Of a DNA stretch of 12,812 nucleotides, positions 1 to 7,334 are shown piece after piece. Source of the DNA: Paracoccaceae bacterium (lineage in GTDB: Bacteria > Pseudomonadota > Alphaproteobacteria > Rhodobacterales > Rhodobacteraceae); NCBI GenBank assembly GCA_007128865.1, contig SKWP01000001.1:1-12812 (forward strand), read 5' to 3'. The first letter of the stretch is position 1. Each line of letters opens with the position of its first letter. The notes beneath the pieces are model-generated. The model saw only the letters and a program-made list of their open reading frames with translations. It made no database searches and had not been told where the DNA came from. Position numbers and translations under genes: made by a program.

Positions 1-48
1 ACGCCGGCGCCGGCATGGATAACGGCCCGAAGCGGCACAGGCAAGAAA

Positions 49-84
49 ATTGGTTGACTAATGCCGCCCGATTTGCAACCAAAT
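49..84. promoter_or_regulatory. Inverted repeat TTGGTTG / CAACCAA, possible operator
   Basis: TTGGTTG at 50-56 is matched by CAACCAA at 76-82, a perfect 7-bp inverted repeat with a 19-nt spacer. The left arm lies in a second, tighter near-palindrome, ATTGGT-TG-ACTAAT (49-62, five of six positions symmetric). That resembles the ATTGGT/ACCAAT half-sites known for some FCD-type GntR regulators such as PdhR and LldR. It could serve a gene to the left or the operon to the right. A function is inference only. Confidence 0.25.
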
Positions 85-347
85 CACAGCCGAGCGCGCC
101 GGAAAACGCTTCTCCGACGCCTGGGCAAGCGCGGGGCGGCGCCGGGGAGGGCGTGCGGCTTGCGGCGCGGGGACCGGTTCGTGCCATGCGTCATCCAGTC
201 GGGCGACGCAGCGGCGGATCGACAGGGGGGGGATCAGATGCGGAATGAAAACAGGCATGCTGGCGCCGGGTCGCGGTTGCGCGAGCTGATCGTTTCCGTG
301 GCCATGGCCTGAAACCTGTCTCCGGTGTTGCGGAACCGACACTTTCC

Positions 348-390
348 GAATTATCGATAAAACTGTTGCCTCACAGAATTATCGATTATC
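348..390. promoter_or_regulatory. Paired GAATTATCGAT repeats, candidate operator and promoter of the operon
   Basis: GAATTATCGAT occurs twice as a perfect direct repeat, at 348-358 and 376-386, 28 bp start to start. The first copy continues into the perfect palindrome TTATCGATAA (351-360). The second continues as TTATCGATTA, an imperfect palindrome on the same ATCGAT core. Between and over them lie TTGCCT (366-371) and TATCCT (387-392), a weak promoter-like pair with a short 15-nt spacer. The position, 31-73 bp upstream of the ATG at 421, and the palindromic pairs fit a dimeric regulator, plausibly the GntR protein encoded at 5624-6325. Which protein binds is inferred. Confidence 0.45.
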
Positions 391-420
391 CTGACAGAAA
401 TGCGAATCTAGCGAGGATCC

Positions 421-1242
421 ATGCGGTATATCGTGCACGAAACGGCGGAAGGCAGGCAGGTGTCGGTCGAACGCGACGGAACTGTCCTTGCAGGGGCTCC
501 GTTTTCGGACGACCTGTCGGCCTTTGCGCTGAGCGTTCAGGCTGCAGAGGCCGGACGCGCGGTTCCGGGTCCGGTGACCCCCGGCCTGGCATTGTGCAGC
601 GGTGCGCGGATGATCTGCCTGGGTCTGAACTACGTCGAACATGCAAAGGAAGGCGGGCACAGCAAGCCCGATTATCCGGCCTTCTTCCTGCGGGTCGATA
701 CGTCGCTGGCCCCGAGCGGCACGATCGTTCCTGTACCCCGGGTCAGCGACCGGCTTGATTACGAGGCCGAACTGCTGGTGATGATCGGGCGCGGCGGGCG
801 CTATATTCCCGAAGACGAGGCGCTGGGGCATGTGTTTGCATACGGTGTCTTCAACGACATCAGCCTGCGCGATTACCAGCGCAAGGGCGGCCAGTGGACG
901 CCGGGCAAGAACTTTGACCTCACGGGCATTCTGGGCGCCGGCTTCGTGACGCCCGACGAGGTTCCGGCAGGGGCGTCCGGGCTCGCCATCCGCAGCATCC
1001 TGAACGGTCAGGTCATGCAGGAGGCCAACACTTCGGACATGATCTTTCCGGTTGCACGGGCAATCAGCCTGATCAGCGACTTCATGACCCTGCGCCCGGG
1101 CGACATGATCGCGATGGGTACGCCTTCCGGTGTCGGCTATGCGCGCACGCCGCCGGTGTTCATGGCCGAGGGCGATGTGATCAGCGTGGAAATCGAGGGT
1201 ATCGGGGTGGCGACAGCCACCATCGGGGGGCGCGATGCGTGA
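421..1242 (+). CDS. Fumarylacetoacetate hydrolase (FAH) fold family enzyme
   Basis: This 273-residue protein is a cytoplasmic FAH-fold enzyme. Family members hydrolyse, hydrate, isomerise or decarboxylate 2-oxo/enol carboxylates using a divalent metal. The C-terminal catalytic domain (about 64-270) starts at MICLGLNY. Likely metal ligands are E115 and E117 in DYEAEL and D146 in FNDIS. H74, K163 in PGKNFD, the NTSDMIF motif (203-209) and GTPSGVG (233-239) are further family landmarks. Residues 1-60 form the short N-terminal region usual for bacterial members. In the lid segment after FD, I170 and A173 replace prolines common in the family, so the substrate may differ. The start is supported by GAGG at 413-416. 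It overlaps tctB by 8 nt, so it is probably the first gene of the transporter operon and acts on the imported acid or a derivative. The exact reaction cannot be read from sequence. Confidence 0.85.
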   Translation: MRYIVHETAEGRQVSVERDGTVLAGAPFSDDLSAFALSVQAAEAGRAVPGPVTPGLALCSGARMICLGLNYVEHAKEGGHSKPDYPAFFLRVDTSLAPSGTIVPVPRVSDRLDYEAELLVMIGRGGRYIPEDEALGHVFAYGVFNDISLRDYQRKGGQWTPGKNFDLTGILGAGFVTPDEVPAGASGLAIRSILNGQVMQEANTSDMIFPVARAISLISDFMTLRPGDMIAMGTPSGVGYARTPPVFMAEGDVISVEIEGIGVATATIGGRDA

Positions 1243-1726
1243 CAAGCCGGGAATCCTGCCTGAACTGATCATTCCCGTCGTCGCACTTGCCTTTGCGGCC
1301 TATTATGTCTCCACCGTGTGGGAACTGCCGTTCCAGGCGCGCGTGGTTGGCGTGTTCGTGGGGGGCGGAATAGCCATCCTTTCGGCCGCGCTTTTCGTCC
1401 GTTTCGCCTATGAGGTGTACACGGGCAGGAAGGGGCTGGGTTTCAACCAGTTCTTCTCGTCGCCCGAGTTCGAATTCAAGCGCTATGGCCTGATACTGGC
1501 CACCGTGCTGCTGCTGTTGCTCATGCCGGTGTTCGGTTTCGCGCTGACGCTGTTTCTGTATGTGTTCGGTACCGTGCTGATGCTCGGCGGCATCGGCAGA
1601 ATCGGCGTTGCCGTCGCCATGGCCGCGGCCGTGACGGCCATCGCCTTCTTCGTGTTCATCTGGTTGGTGCGTGTCAGGTTCCCGCTTTCGGTGATCGACC
1701 GCACCATCCTTGGCTGGATAACCTGA
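1235..1726 (+). CDS. tctB: Tripartite tricarboxylate transporter small membrane subunit, TctB family
   Basis: This 163-residue inner-membrane protein is the small permease component of a TTT-type, binding-protein-dependent secondary transporter. Hydrophobic segments lie at about 11-28, 36-57, 84-120 (long enough for one or two helices) and 123-145, so four or five spans. They are separated by a charged loop (58-83) containing YTGRKGLGF. Length and layout match TctB, a poorly conserved family, and the assignment rests largely on the tctA gene one base downstream. The ATG lies inside the end of the FAH-family gene (8-nt overlap), which suggests translational coupling. The substrate cannot be deduced from this subunit. 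Confidence 0.85.
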   Translation: MRDKPGILPELIIPVVALAFAAYYVSTVWELPFQARVVGVFVGGGIAILSAALFVRFAYEVYTGRKGLGFNQFFSSPEFEFKRYGLILATVLLLLLMPVFGFALTLFLYVFGTVLMLGGIGRIGVAVAMAAAVTAIAFFVFIWLVRVRFPLSVIDRTILGWIT

Positions 1727-1727
1727 C

Positions 1728-3251
1728 ATGGCAGACCAGTTCGGCATCATCAGCGGCCTTTTCGTACACTCGCTTTCGTTCTGGTGGGTGATGATTCCGG
1801 CCATTCTGCTGGGAACCATCGTCGGCGCCGTTCCGGGTTTCAGTGCGGCCAATGTGATCATCATCCTGTTGCCGCTGACACTCACGGTTGATGTCGAGGT
1901 CGCCCTTGTCTTCATGATGGCGCTCTACTGTGCCAGCCAGCTGGGTAACGGCATACCGGCAATTCTGGTCAATATTCCCGGCACCGGCGGTGCGGCGGCA
2001 ACAACGCTCGACGGCTACCCGATGTCACAGAAGGGCGAGGGCCCGCGGGCGCTTGTCTATTGCTTCATGGCGTCCATCGTCGGGGGGCTGATCGGTACCA
2101 CCTTCGTGCTTGCGGCGCTGCCGATCCTGTCGCGTGTCGGCTTCTACATGCACAGCGTCGAGATGGTTGTCGTGATGCTGTTCGGCATCACGCTGATTGC
2201 GGTCATCGCCGCCCAGGACCTGCTCAAGGGCCTGCTCGCGGGCCTGCTGGGCCTGCTTATCGGGGCCATCGGCACCGACCATATCTTTTCGACGCCGCGC
2301 GCGACCTTCGGATTTCTCGAACTCTACAGCGGTGTGCCGCTGGTACCTGCGCTGATCGGGCTGTTTGCGATCTCCGAAGTGTTCCTGCTGATCGAGCGCG
2401 GCAGCATCGTCAAGGATGAGTTCCGTTCCAAGGTGATGTCCACGAGCTTTGGCGACACCTTGCGACTGATGAAGGAATCGGCGTCGCAATGGGTGCTGAC
2501 GGTATGGACCGCCTTGATCGGGGTCGTGATCGGAATCGTGCCGGGTGCAGGGGCATCCATCGCCGCATTCGTGGCCTATCAGCAGGCCCGGACCTTTTCG
2601 AAGCATCCTGAAAAGTTCGGCACCGGGGTGCCAGAGGGCGTAACCGCCCCCGAAGCCGCCAACAACGGCGTTACCTCGGGCACCCTGGTACCGCTGATGG
2701 CCATCGGCGTTCCGGGCGGAAGCACCGCGGCCGTGATGATGGTGGTGCTTCAGTACCACGGCGTGACCCTTGGTCCGAGGCTGTTCATCGATCGCCCCGA
2801 ACTGGCATATGGCGTGTTCACGGCGATGTTCATCGCCTATCTCTTCATGATCCCGCTGCTGTTTCCGCTGGCGCGATACATGTCCCGTGTGACGCTGTTT
2901 CCGGCCTTCTTCCTTGCGCCGCTGATCCTGAGCTTCACATTGCTGGGCTCCTTCGTTCCCCGCGCCTACATGTTCGACATCGGACTGGCGCTTGCCTTCG
3001 GGGTGCTCGGGTTCATTGCCAGAAAGACCGGGTATCATGTCACCGCGATCCTGATCGGGATCATCCTCGGGCCGTTGCTGGAACAGTATCTCATGCGCGC
3101 CCTGCGCATATCGCGCGGTGATCTCGGGATACTGTTTTCGTCAAACCTCGGAAACGCGCTTTGGGTGTTTCTGATCATTACCCTGATGATCCCGCTTGTT
3201 CGCGCGGTCATCAGGAACAGAAGGAAGGAGACCGCATCCGATGCCGGATGA
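1728..3251 (+). CDS. tctA: Tripartite tricarboxylate transporter large permease, TctA family
   Basis: This 507-residue polytopic inner-membrane protein is the transport channel of the TTT system, driving cation-coupled uptake of a carboxylate handed over by TctC. The family's duplicated architecture is clear. The first half has GAVPGFSAAN (33-42), then GNGIPAILVNIPGTGGAAA (73-91) and LDGYPM (94-99). The second half repeats it as GIVPGAGASIAAF (269-281) and PEGVTAPEAANNG (302-314) followed by GVPGGSTAAV (327-336). Length is typical for the family. Many hydrophobic segments and a basic C-terminus (RNRRK, 496-500) fit a protein with about 11-12 helices. It starts one base after the tctB stop and its last 11 bases overlap the propeller gene. 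Citrate, glutarate and aromatic acids are known TTT substrates, but the one used here is unknown. Confidence 0.95.
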   Translation: MADQFGIISGLFVHSLSFWWVMIPAILLGTIVGAVPGFSAANVIIILLPLTLTVDVEVALVFMMALYCASQLGNGIPAILVNIPGTGGAAATTLDGYPMSQKGEGPRALVYCFMASIVGGLIGTTFVLAALPILSRVGFYMHSVEMVVVMLFGITLIAVIAAQDLLKGLLAGLLGLLIGAIGTDHIFSTPRATFGFLELYSGVPLVPALIGLFAISEVFLLIERGSIVKDEFRSKVMSTSFGDTLRLMKESASQWVLTVWTALIGVVIGIVPGAGASIAAFVAYQQARTFSKHPEKFGTGVPEGVTAPEAANNGVTSGTLVPLMAIGVPGGSTAAVMMVVLQYHGVTLGPRLFIDRPELAYGVFTAMFIAYLFMIPLLFPLARYMSRVTLFPAFFLAPLILSFTLLGSFVPRAYMFDIGLALAFGVLGFIARKTGYHVTAILIGIILGPLLEQYLMRALRISRGDLGILFSSNLGNALWVFLIITLMIPLVRAVIRNRRKETASDAG

Positions 3252-4512
3252 CCTGAACAGGAACTTCACCAATCTCGCGCGGCTGGACATTCCCGGTGGC
3301 GGTCAGGTTACCGTAAGCGGAAACCACTGCTTTGTCGGGCACATGAACGCGCCCCACGGCACCACGATCGTTGACATATCCGACCCCCGGAACCCCCGGA
3401 TCGCATCGCAGATCATGCTCGACGATCTGGGATCCCACACACACAAGGTGCGGGTCGTCGGCGATATCATGGTGGTGAACTACGAACAGAACCAGAGGCA
3501 TTTCAAACGCAAGTCCGAAGGCATTGCCGAATTCGAATCCGCGTACCGGAAATCCCGCGGCACCGATCCCTCCGACAGTGAAATCGCGGAGTTCCTCGGC
3601 GTCAAGGCGTCGGACATTCCCACGCTTCGCAAGCATGCGGCCGAAGGCTACGACATGGGTGGCTTCCGCATCTATGACGTGAAGGACAAGGCCAATCCCC
3701 GGCTGCTCTGTCACAAGAAGACCCACGGTTTCGGCGTGCACCGTTTCGACATGGACGAGAACTATCTCTACATGTCGACCGAAATGCCGGGATATGTCGG
3801 CAATATCCTGGTGGCATACAGCTACGCGGATCCGTCAAACCCGCAGGAGGTCGGGCGCTGGTGGATGCCCGAGCAGGAAAACCATGACAACGCGCGGCCG
3901 ACCTGGAAGGGTTACGAAAAGCGGCTGCATCATGGCCTGCGATTCGGAGACGAAATGTGGGCGGCGTGCTGGCATGCCGGCTTCCGCATTCTCGACATCA
4001 GCGATGTCGGTGCAATCAGGACCATCGGTTCCCATGACTACCACCCGCCCGGACAGTCGCCGACCCACACCATTCTGCCCCTCCCCGGGTTGCGGCAGGG
4101 CCGCAGGTTCGCTGCGGTCTGCGACGAGGAACACGCGCACCGGCCCGGACAGCTTCCTGCGCATATCTGGCTGTTCGACGTGACCGATCCGGCCGACATC
4201 AAGCCTGCATCGACCTTTCATGTAAGCGAACTGGATTCGCCCTATGCGCGGTCCGGTGGCCGTTTCGGCGCTCACCAGTTCCAGGAGGTCGTGACCGGCG
4301 ACGTGCTTTTTACCGCCTGGTTCTCGGCGGGGCTGCGTGCGATCGACGTTTCAGACCCGTACCGTCCAACCGAGGTCGGACACTACATACCGCGGCCGAC
4401 CGGCGGAAACCGCTATCCGCAAAGCAACGACGTCTTTGTCGACCCGCGCGGCGTCGTCTGTCTGATGGATCGCCATGAAGGGCTCGACCTGCTCGAGTTC
4501 GGCGCAAACTGA
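3241..4512 (+). CDS. LVIVD-repeat beta-propeller protein of unknown function with a His-lined axis
   Basis: This 423-residue protein is built of LVIVD-type repeats, each ending in a GG-x-RIYDV/ILDIS-D-P-like strand: TTIVDISDPRNP (41-52), GGFRIYDVKD (140-149), GFRILDISD (247-255), HIWLFDVTDP (308-317) and GLRAIDVSDP (364-373). I count about seven blades. Five successive blades start their inner strand with histidine: H68, H167, H231, H276 and H345; the last has N396. This suggests a metal or substrate site on the propeller axis. A hydrophilic insert at about 86-138 interrupts blade 2. No signal peptide is seen, so it is probably cytoplasmic. The ATG at 3241 is chosen over one at 3196 because AAGGAAGGAG (3221-3230) precedes it and the longer start would overlap tctA further. 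It overlaps tctA by 11 nt and sits between tctA and tctC, tying it to the imported compound. Enzymatic activity is unproven. Confidence 0.8.
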   Translation: MPDDLNRNFTNLARLDIPGGGQVTVSGNHCFVGHMNAPHGTTIVDISDPRNPRIASQIMLDDLGSHTHKVRVVGDIMVVNYEQNQRHFKRKSEGIAEFESAYRKSRGTDPSDSEIAEFLGVKASDIPTLRKHAAEGYDMGGFRIYDVKDKANPRLLCHKKTHGFGVHRFDMDENYLYMSTEMPGYVGNILVAYSYADPSNPQEVGRWWMPEQENHDNARPTWKGYEKRLHHGLRFGDEMWAACWHAGFRILDISDVGAIRTIGSHDYHPPGQSPTHTILPLPGLRQGRRFAAVCDEEHAHRPGQLPAHIWLFDVTDPADIKPASTFHVSELDSPYARSGGRFGAHQFQEVVTGDVLFTAWFSAGLRAIDVSDPYRPTEVGHYIPRPTGGNRYPQSNDVFVDPRGVVCLMDRHEGLDLLEFGAN

Positions 4513-4526
4513 ACACCGAAAGCATG

Positions 4527-4535
4527 AAGGGAGGA
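4527..4535 (+). promoter_or_regulatory. Strong ribosome binding site deciding the tctC start
   Basis: AAGGGAGGA lies 6 nt before the ATG at 4542. An in-frame ATG at 4524 sits just before this site and would translate through it, so 4542 is the better start. It is one of the strongest Shine-Dalgarno matches in the operon, as expected for an abundant periplasmic binding protein. Confidence 0.8.
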
Positions 4536-4541
4536 CTATAC

Positions 4542-5549
4542 ATGCTGCTTCAATCGCCTCGCATCAACCGCCGCGGCCTGCTCAAGCTCGGGGCTGCCGC
4601 CGGGGTTGCCACTGCCATGGGGCCGTCGGCCTTTGCGCAGGGCGCGTTTCCGAGCCGCAATTTCAACGTGGTCATCGCCACCGGGCAGGGCGGGGGCGCA
4701 GAAACCACCGCGCGGGCCCAGGTGCAGGTGCTTCGGGAATACCTCGGCGTGGACTTCGAATTCGAGTTCCACCCCGGCGCCGGCGGCCAGGTGGGTTACG
4801 AGCTCTATACGCACAGGCGCGACCGGGACGGATACAACGTGATGTATTCCAACATGCATCCCGAGATCATCACCTTTGCCGTGCAGAACACCAATTACGA
4901 CCTGCCCGGCGACGTTACGCATTTTGCCAAGTCGAACGGTTCGCCCATCGTCATCTATGTCGGGGCGGACAGCCCGCTGCAGACCATCGAGGATCTGGTC
5001 GAGCTGGGCCAGAGCCGCACCGTTACCATGGCCACCAGCCGTCTGCCGCACCCCGGTTCGATCGGGGTCCTGGCCCTGGGTGAGGCCACGGGCGTGGACT
5101 TCAACCTGATCCCGTTCGGCGGCGGCAACCCGACCTCGATGGCCGCCATCACCGGCGAGACGGATGCCGCGGTGCTCACGGCCGGCGTTGCGCTCAGCCT
5201 CGGAGATCAGGTGCGGGTACTCGGCCATTTCCGCAACATGCCGTCGCTGGCCGGCCAGATGACGGCGCCGCTGATCAACGATGTCTTCGGAACGGATATT
5301 CCCGAACTCGAACTGTCGTCGGGTTGGGCGGTTCACACCGAGATCTGGGAAAACATGCCCGAATTCCGCGAGGTCTTCAAGGGAGCGATCCGCCGCTCGT
5401 TCGACGACCCCAAGCTCAGGGAATCCTTCGAGGCCGTCAACTATCCGTGGGAAACCGTGGAGTTCGGCGATTTCGAGGAATGCCAGCAGATCGTGCAGGA
5501 TACCATCGCGCTGGCGCGGCGCTATGCCGACCTGCTGCGCTCGGGCTGA
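4542..5549 (+). CDS. tctC: Tripartite tricarboxylate transporter substrate-binding protein, TctC/Bug family
   Basis: This 335-residue periplasmic protein should capture the substrate and deliver it to TctAB. The N-terminus has a twin-arginine motif, N9-R-R-G-L-L-K15, a hydrophobic stretch (16-30) and an AFA-Q cleavage site after A32, so Tat export is likely. Family landmarks are GQGGGAETTAR (48-58), corresponding to the usual PGG-x-x-D-x-x-AR loop, HPGAGGQVGY (77-86), the RDGYNVMY segment (95-102) and PFGGGNPTSMAA (191-202). The ligand loop has E54-T55 where many Bug proteins have Asp. Length fits a mature protein of about 300 residues. It lies 29 nt after the propeller gene, separated from tctBA, whereas tctC usually adjoins tctB. 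The binding pocket does not identify the ligand. Confidence 0.88.
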   Translation: MLLQSPRINRRGLLKLGAAAGVATAMGPSAFAQGAFPSRNFNVVIATGQGGGAETTARAQVQVLREYLGVDFEFEFHPGAGGQVGYELYTHRRDRDGYNVMYSNMHPEIITFAVQNTNYDLPGDVTHFAKSNGSPIVIYVGADSPLQTIEDLVELGQSRTVTMATSRLPHPGSIGVLALGEATGVDFNLIPFGGGNPTSMAAITGETDAAVLTAGVALSLGDQVRVLGHFRNMPSLAGQMTAPLINDVFGTDIPELELSSGWAVHTEIWENMPEFREVFKGAIRRSFDDPKLRESFEAVNYPWETVEFGDFEECQQIVQDTIALARRYADLLRSG

Positions 5550-5570
5550 GGCATCCGGCCCACACCATTC

Positions 5571-5604
5571 CCGGCCCCGGCGTCATATCTTCCGCCGGGG
5601 CCGG
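5571..5604 (+). terminator. Perfect 12-bp hairpin between tctC and the GntR gene
   Basis: CCGGCCCCGGCG (5571-5582) pairs perfectly with CGCCGGGGCCGG (5593-5604) around the 10-nt loop TCATATCTTC. No T-run follows (CATTGCC), so it is not a standard intrinsic terminator. The regulator's GAGGAAAG ribosome binding site begins 9 nt later. It probably acts as a partial terminator or as an mRNA 3' stabiliser that raises binding-protein transcript relative to the downstream genes. Confidence 0.6.
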
Positions 5605-5623
5605 CATTGCCTGAGGAAAGCAG

Positions 5624-6325
5624 ATGCGAAGAACGGTCTTGTCCCGCGGGATTTCCGTAACCGAAGACATAAAGACCGACATCCTCTTTGCCGTCCATCC
5701 GCCGGGCGAAAAGCTGAGCGTAAGGGCGTTGTCCGAAAGATACGGATGCGGGGCATCGCCCCTGCGCGAAGCGCTCAACCAGCTTGCCAACGAAGGCTGG
5801 GTGGTGCGCATCGACAAGCGGGGTTTTTTCGTCGCCTCCTCATCCGAACTGGAATTCCGGGATATTCTCTTCAACCGATGCTTCATGGAGGCCGAGGCGC
5901 TGAAGCGGGCGATGTCCCTTGGCGGCGCCACATGGGAAGAGGGGATTGTCGTGGCCCATTTCCGCCTGACCAACCTGAACCGCGGTCAGGTGGGTGAGGG
6001 CGGGGTCATCGATCAGAAATGGGAGGCTGCGCACAAGCGGTTTCACATGAGCCTGATCGCGGCCTGCGGATCGGAGATCCTGCTGTCGAACTGCGAGAAA
6101 CTCTACGATCTCAATATCCGGTACCGGTTCCTGTCCGGGCGTCTTTCCTATCCTCAGCGCAGGCTGGTGGATGAACACAACAGGATCAGGGATCTGGTTC
6201 TGGCCCGCAAGACCGATGAAGCCATCGCCGCCTTGCAGTCGCATTACCGCGAAACCGGACGCTTCCTGTTCGGCAACACCAGGGAAGAAGGAGAAAGCAC
6301 GCATGAAAAGACGCTTGCTGGGTAG
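5624..6325 (+). CDS. GntR-family transcriptional regulator, FadR/FCD subfamily
   Basis: This 233-residue protein is a DNA-binding regulator that probably controls the operon in response to the imported acid or an intermediate. The N-terminal winged helix-turn-helix spans about 12-72, with EDIKTDIL (14-21), [21 protein letters not shown] (31-51) and the wing [13 protein letters not shown] (58-70). The C-terminal all-helical FCD ligand domain covers about 78-213. Its metal site is normally Asp-x3-His, His, His. Here the four positions read H137-x3-H141, H185 and H207, so Asp is replaced by His while the spacing is kept. The start has GAGGAAAG (5613-5620). It follows tctC after a 74-nt gap with a hairpin and overlaps the first reductase by 23 nt, so it is made with the enzymes. 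The paired repeats at 348-390 are a possible target. Confidence 0.93.
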   Translation: MRRTVLSRGISVTEDIKTDILFAVHPPGEKLSVRALSERYGCGASPLREALNQLANEGWVVRIDKRGFFVASSSELEFRDILFNRCFMEAEALKRAMSLGGATWEEGIVVAHFRLTNLNRGQVGEGGVIDQKWEAAHKRFHMSLIAACGSEILLSNCEKLYDLNIRYRFLSGRLSYPQRRLVDEHNRIRDLVLARKTDEAIAALQSHYRETGRFLFGNTREEGESTHEKTLAG

Positions 6326-7280
6326 TCTGGAAACCTCGGCCATCGGCCTCGGCTGCATGAGCATGACGCCGATCTATGGCGCTCCGGATCCGGACGAGGC
6401 GGTGGCGACGATACACCGCGCGATTGATCTGGGCGTGGACCTTGTCGATACTGCCGATGCCTACAATAACGGAAAGAACGAGAGTCTGGTTGGCAAGGCG
6501 ATCAGCGATCGCCGCGACAAGGTCATCCTCGCAACGAAGTTCGGCAATATCCGGTTTCCGGACGGACGCCGCGACGTCAACGGAGACCCGGCTTACGTTC
6601 GCGAGGCCTGTGAGGCGTCGCTGCGCCGCCTGCAGGTCGATGTGATCGACCTCTTCTATGTCCACCGGATCGACCCCAAGGTGCCGATCGAGGATACCGT
6701 CGGCGCGATGGCCGATCTGAAGAAGGAAGGCAAGATCCGGCATCTGGGCCTTTCCGAAGCATCGCCGGCCACGCTTCGGCGGGCGCACGCAACCCATCCG
6801 ATCACCGCATTGCAGACCGAATACTCGCTCTGGTCCCGGGAGCCGGAGGACGAGCTGCTCGGATTGTGCCGGGAACTGGGCGTGGGCTATGTTGCCTATT
6901 CCCCGATGGGGCGTGGCTTTCTGACTGCTACCATCGGTTCGGTGGATGACCTCGCCGAGGATGACCGCCGGCGCGACCATCCGCGCTTTCATCCCGACAA
7001 TATTGCCAGCAACACCGGCCTGGTCGAGGTGCTCCGCGAGCGTGCGGTCGCAGAAGGCTGCACCGCCGCGCAGCTGGCCATTGCCTGGGTGCTGTCGAGG
7101 GGCGAGCATATCGTTCCCATCCCGGGAACCCGTCGTCGGAAATGGCTCGAAGAGAACGTGAAGGCCGTCGAGCTTGTGCCTTCCGCGACGACCCTCGCCG
7201 CGCTGGAAAGCGCCTTTGCTCCCGGCGTCGCCGCGGGCACGCGCTATCCTGCCGGTCAGATGAAGCGCGTTCATGTCTGA
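6303..7280 (+). CDS. Aldo/keto reductase (AKR13-like), first of a tandem pair
   Basis: This 325-residue cytoplasmic TIM-barrel enzyme should reduce a carbonyl (or oxidise an alcohol) with NADP(H). The catalytic tetrad is intact: D49 and Y54 in VDTADAY, K79 in ATKFG and H121 in YVHRID. C-terminal cofactor-phosphate contacts fit [13 protein letters not shown] (273-285), and GLSEAS (149-154) and SPMGRGFL (200-207) are further family markers. Length matches the family. A longer frame opening at 6171 was rejected because AAGGAG (6288-6293) precedes the ATG at 6303 and family similarity starts there. It overlaps the regulator gene by 23 nt, implying coupling. The second reductase 54 nt downstream is a clear paralogue. 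By context, it acts on the compound imported by the TTT system or on a product of the FAH-fold enzyme. Confidence 0.92.
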   Translation: MKRRLLGSLETSAIGLGCMSMTPIYGAPDPDEAVATIHRAIDLGVDLVDTADAYNNGKNESLVGKAISDRRDKVILATKFGNIRFPDGRRDVNGDPAYVREACEASLRRLQVDVIDLFYVHRIDPKVPIEDTVGAMADLKKEGKIRHLGLSEASPATLRRAHATHPITALQTEYSLWSREPEDELLGLCRELGVGYVAYSPMGRGFLTATIGSVDDLAEDDRRRDHPRFHPDNIASNTGLVEVLRERAVAEGCTAAQLAIAWVLSRGEHIVPIPGTRRRKWLEENVKAVELVPSATTLAALESAFAPGVAAGTRYPAGQMKRVHV

Positions 7281-7334
7281 AGCAAGGCCGCGGCGGCCGC
7301 GCCCGGCGCCGCCTTCCTGCAAGGAACCACAGCG

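Larger units (their letters stand above)
1..420. other. Gene-free leader region upstream of the catabolic operon
   Basis: I see no supportable gene here. Short open frames exist on both strands, but their translations are rich in Arg, Gly, Pro and Ala, as expected for GC-rich non-coding DNA, and none resembles a family. Frame 1 is open from base 1 to a TGA at 55-57, so the last 18 codons of a gene entering from the left cannot be excluded. The AT-richer part, roughly 340-400, stands out from its surroundings and most probably holds the promoter and operator of the gene starting at 421. No tRNA or rRNA is apparent. Confidence 0.6.

Noticed and set aside
3..14. Perfect 12-bp palindrome GCCGGCGCCGGC
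   Set aside because: Simple GC palindromes like this are common in GC-rich genomes. There is nothing around it to suggest a site.
238..312. 24-codon frame MRNENRHAGAGSRL... behind a G-rich run, possible leader peptide
   Set aside because: The run of G is not a real Shine-Dalgarno match, no attenuator structure follows and the residues show no regulatory pattern.
379..1272. 297-codon minus-strand open frame opposite the FAH-family gene
   Set aside because: It is a shadow of the plus-strand gene. Its translation is His/Arg/Asp-rich with no family motif, while the plus strand encodes a clear FAH-fold protein.
2025..3038. 337-codon minus-strand open frame opposite tctA
   Set aside because: Antisense of a hydrophobic protein gives a long Gln/His/Arg/Gly-rich frame. 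There is no recognisable domain, and tctA is certain.
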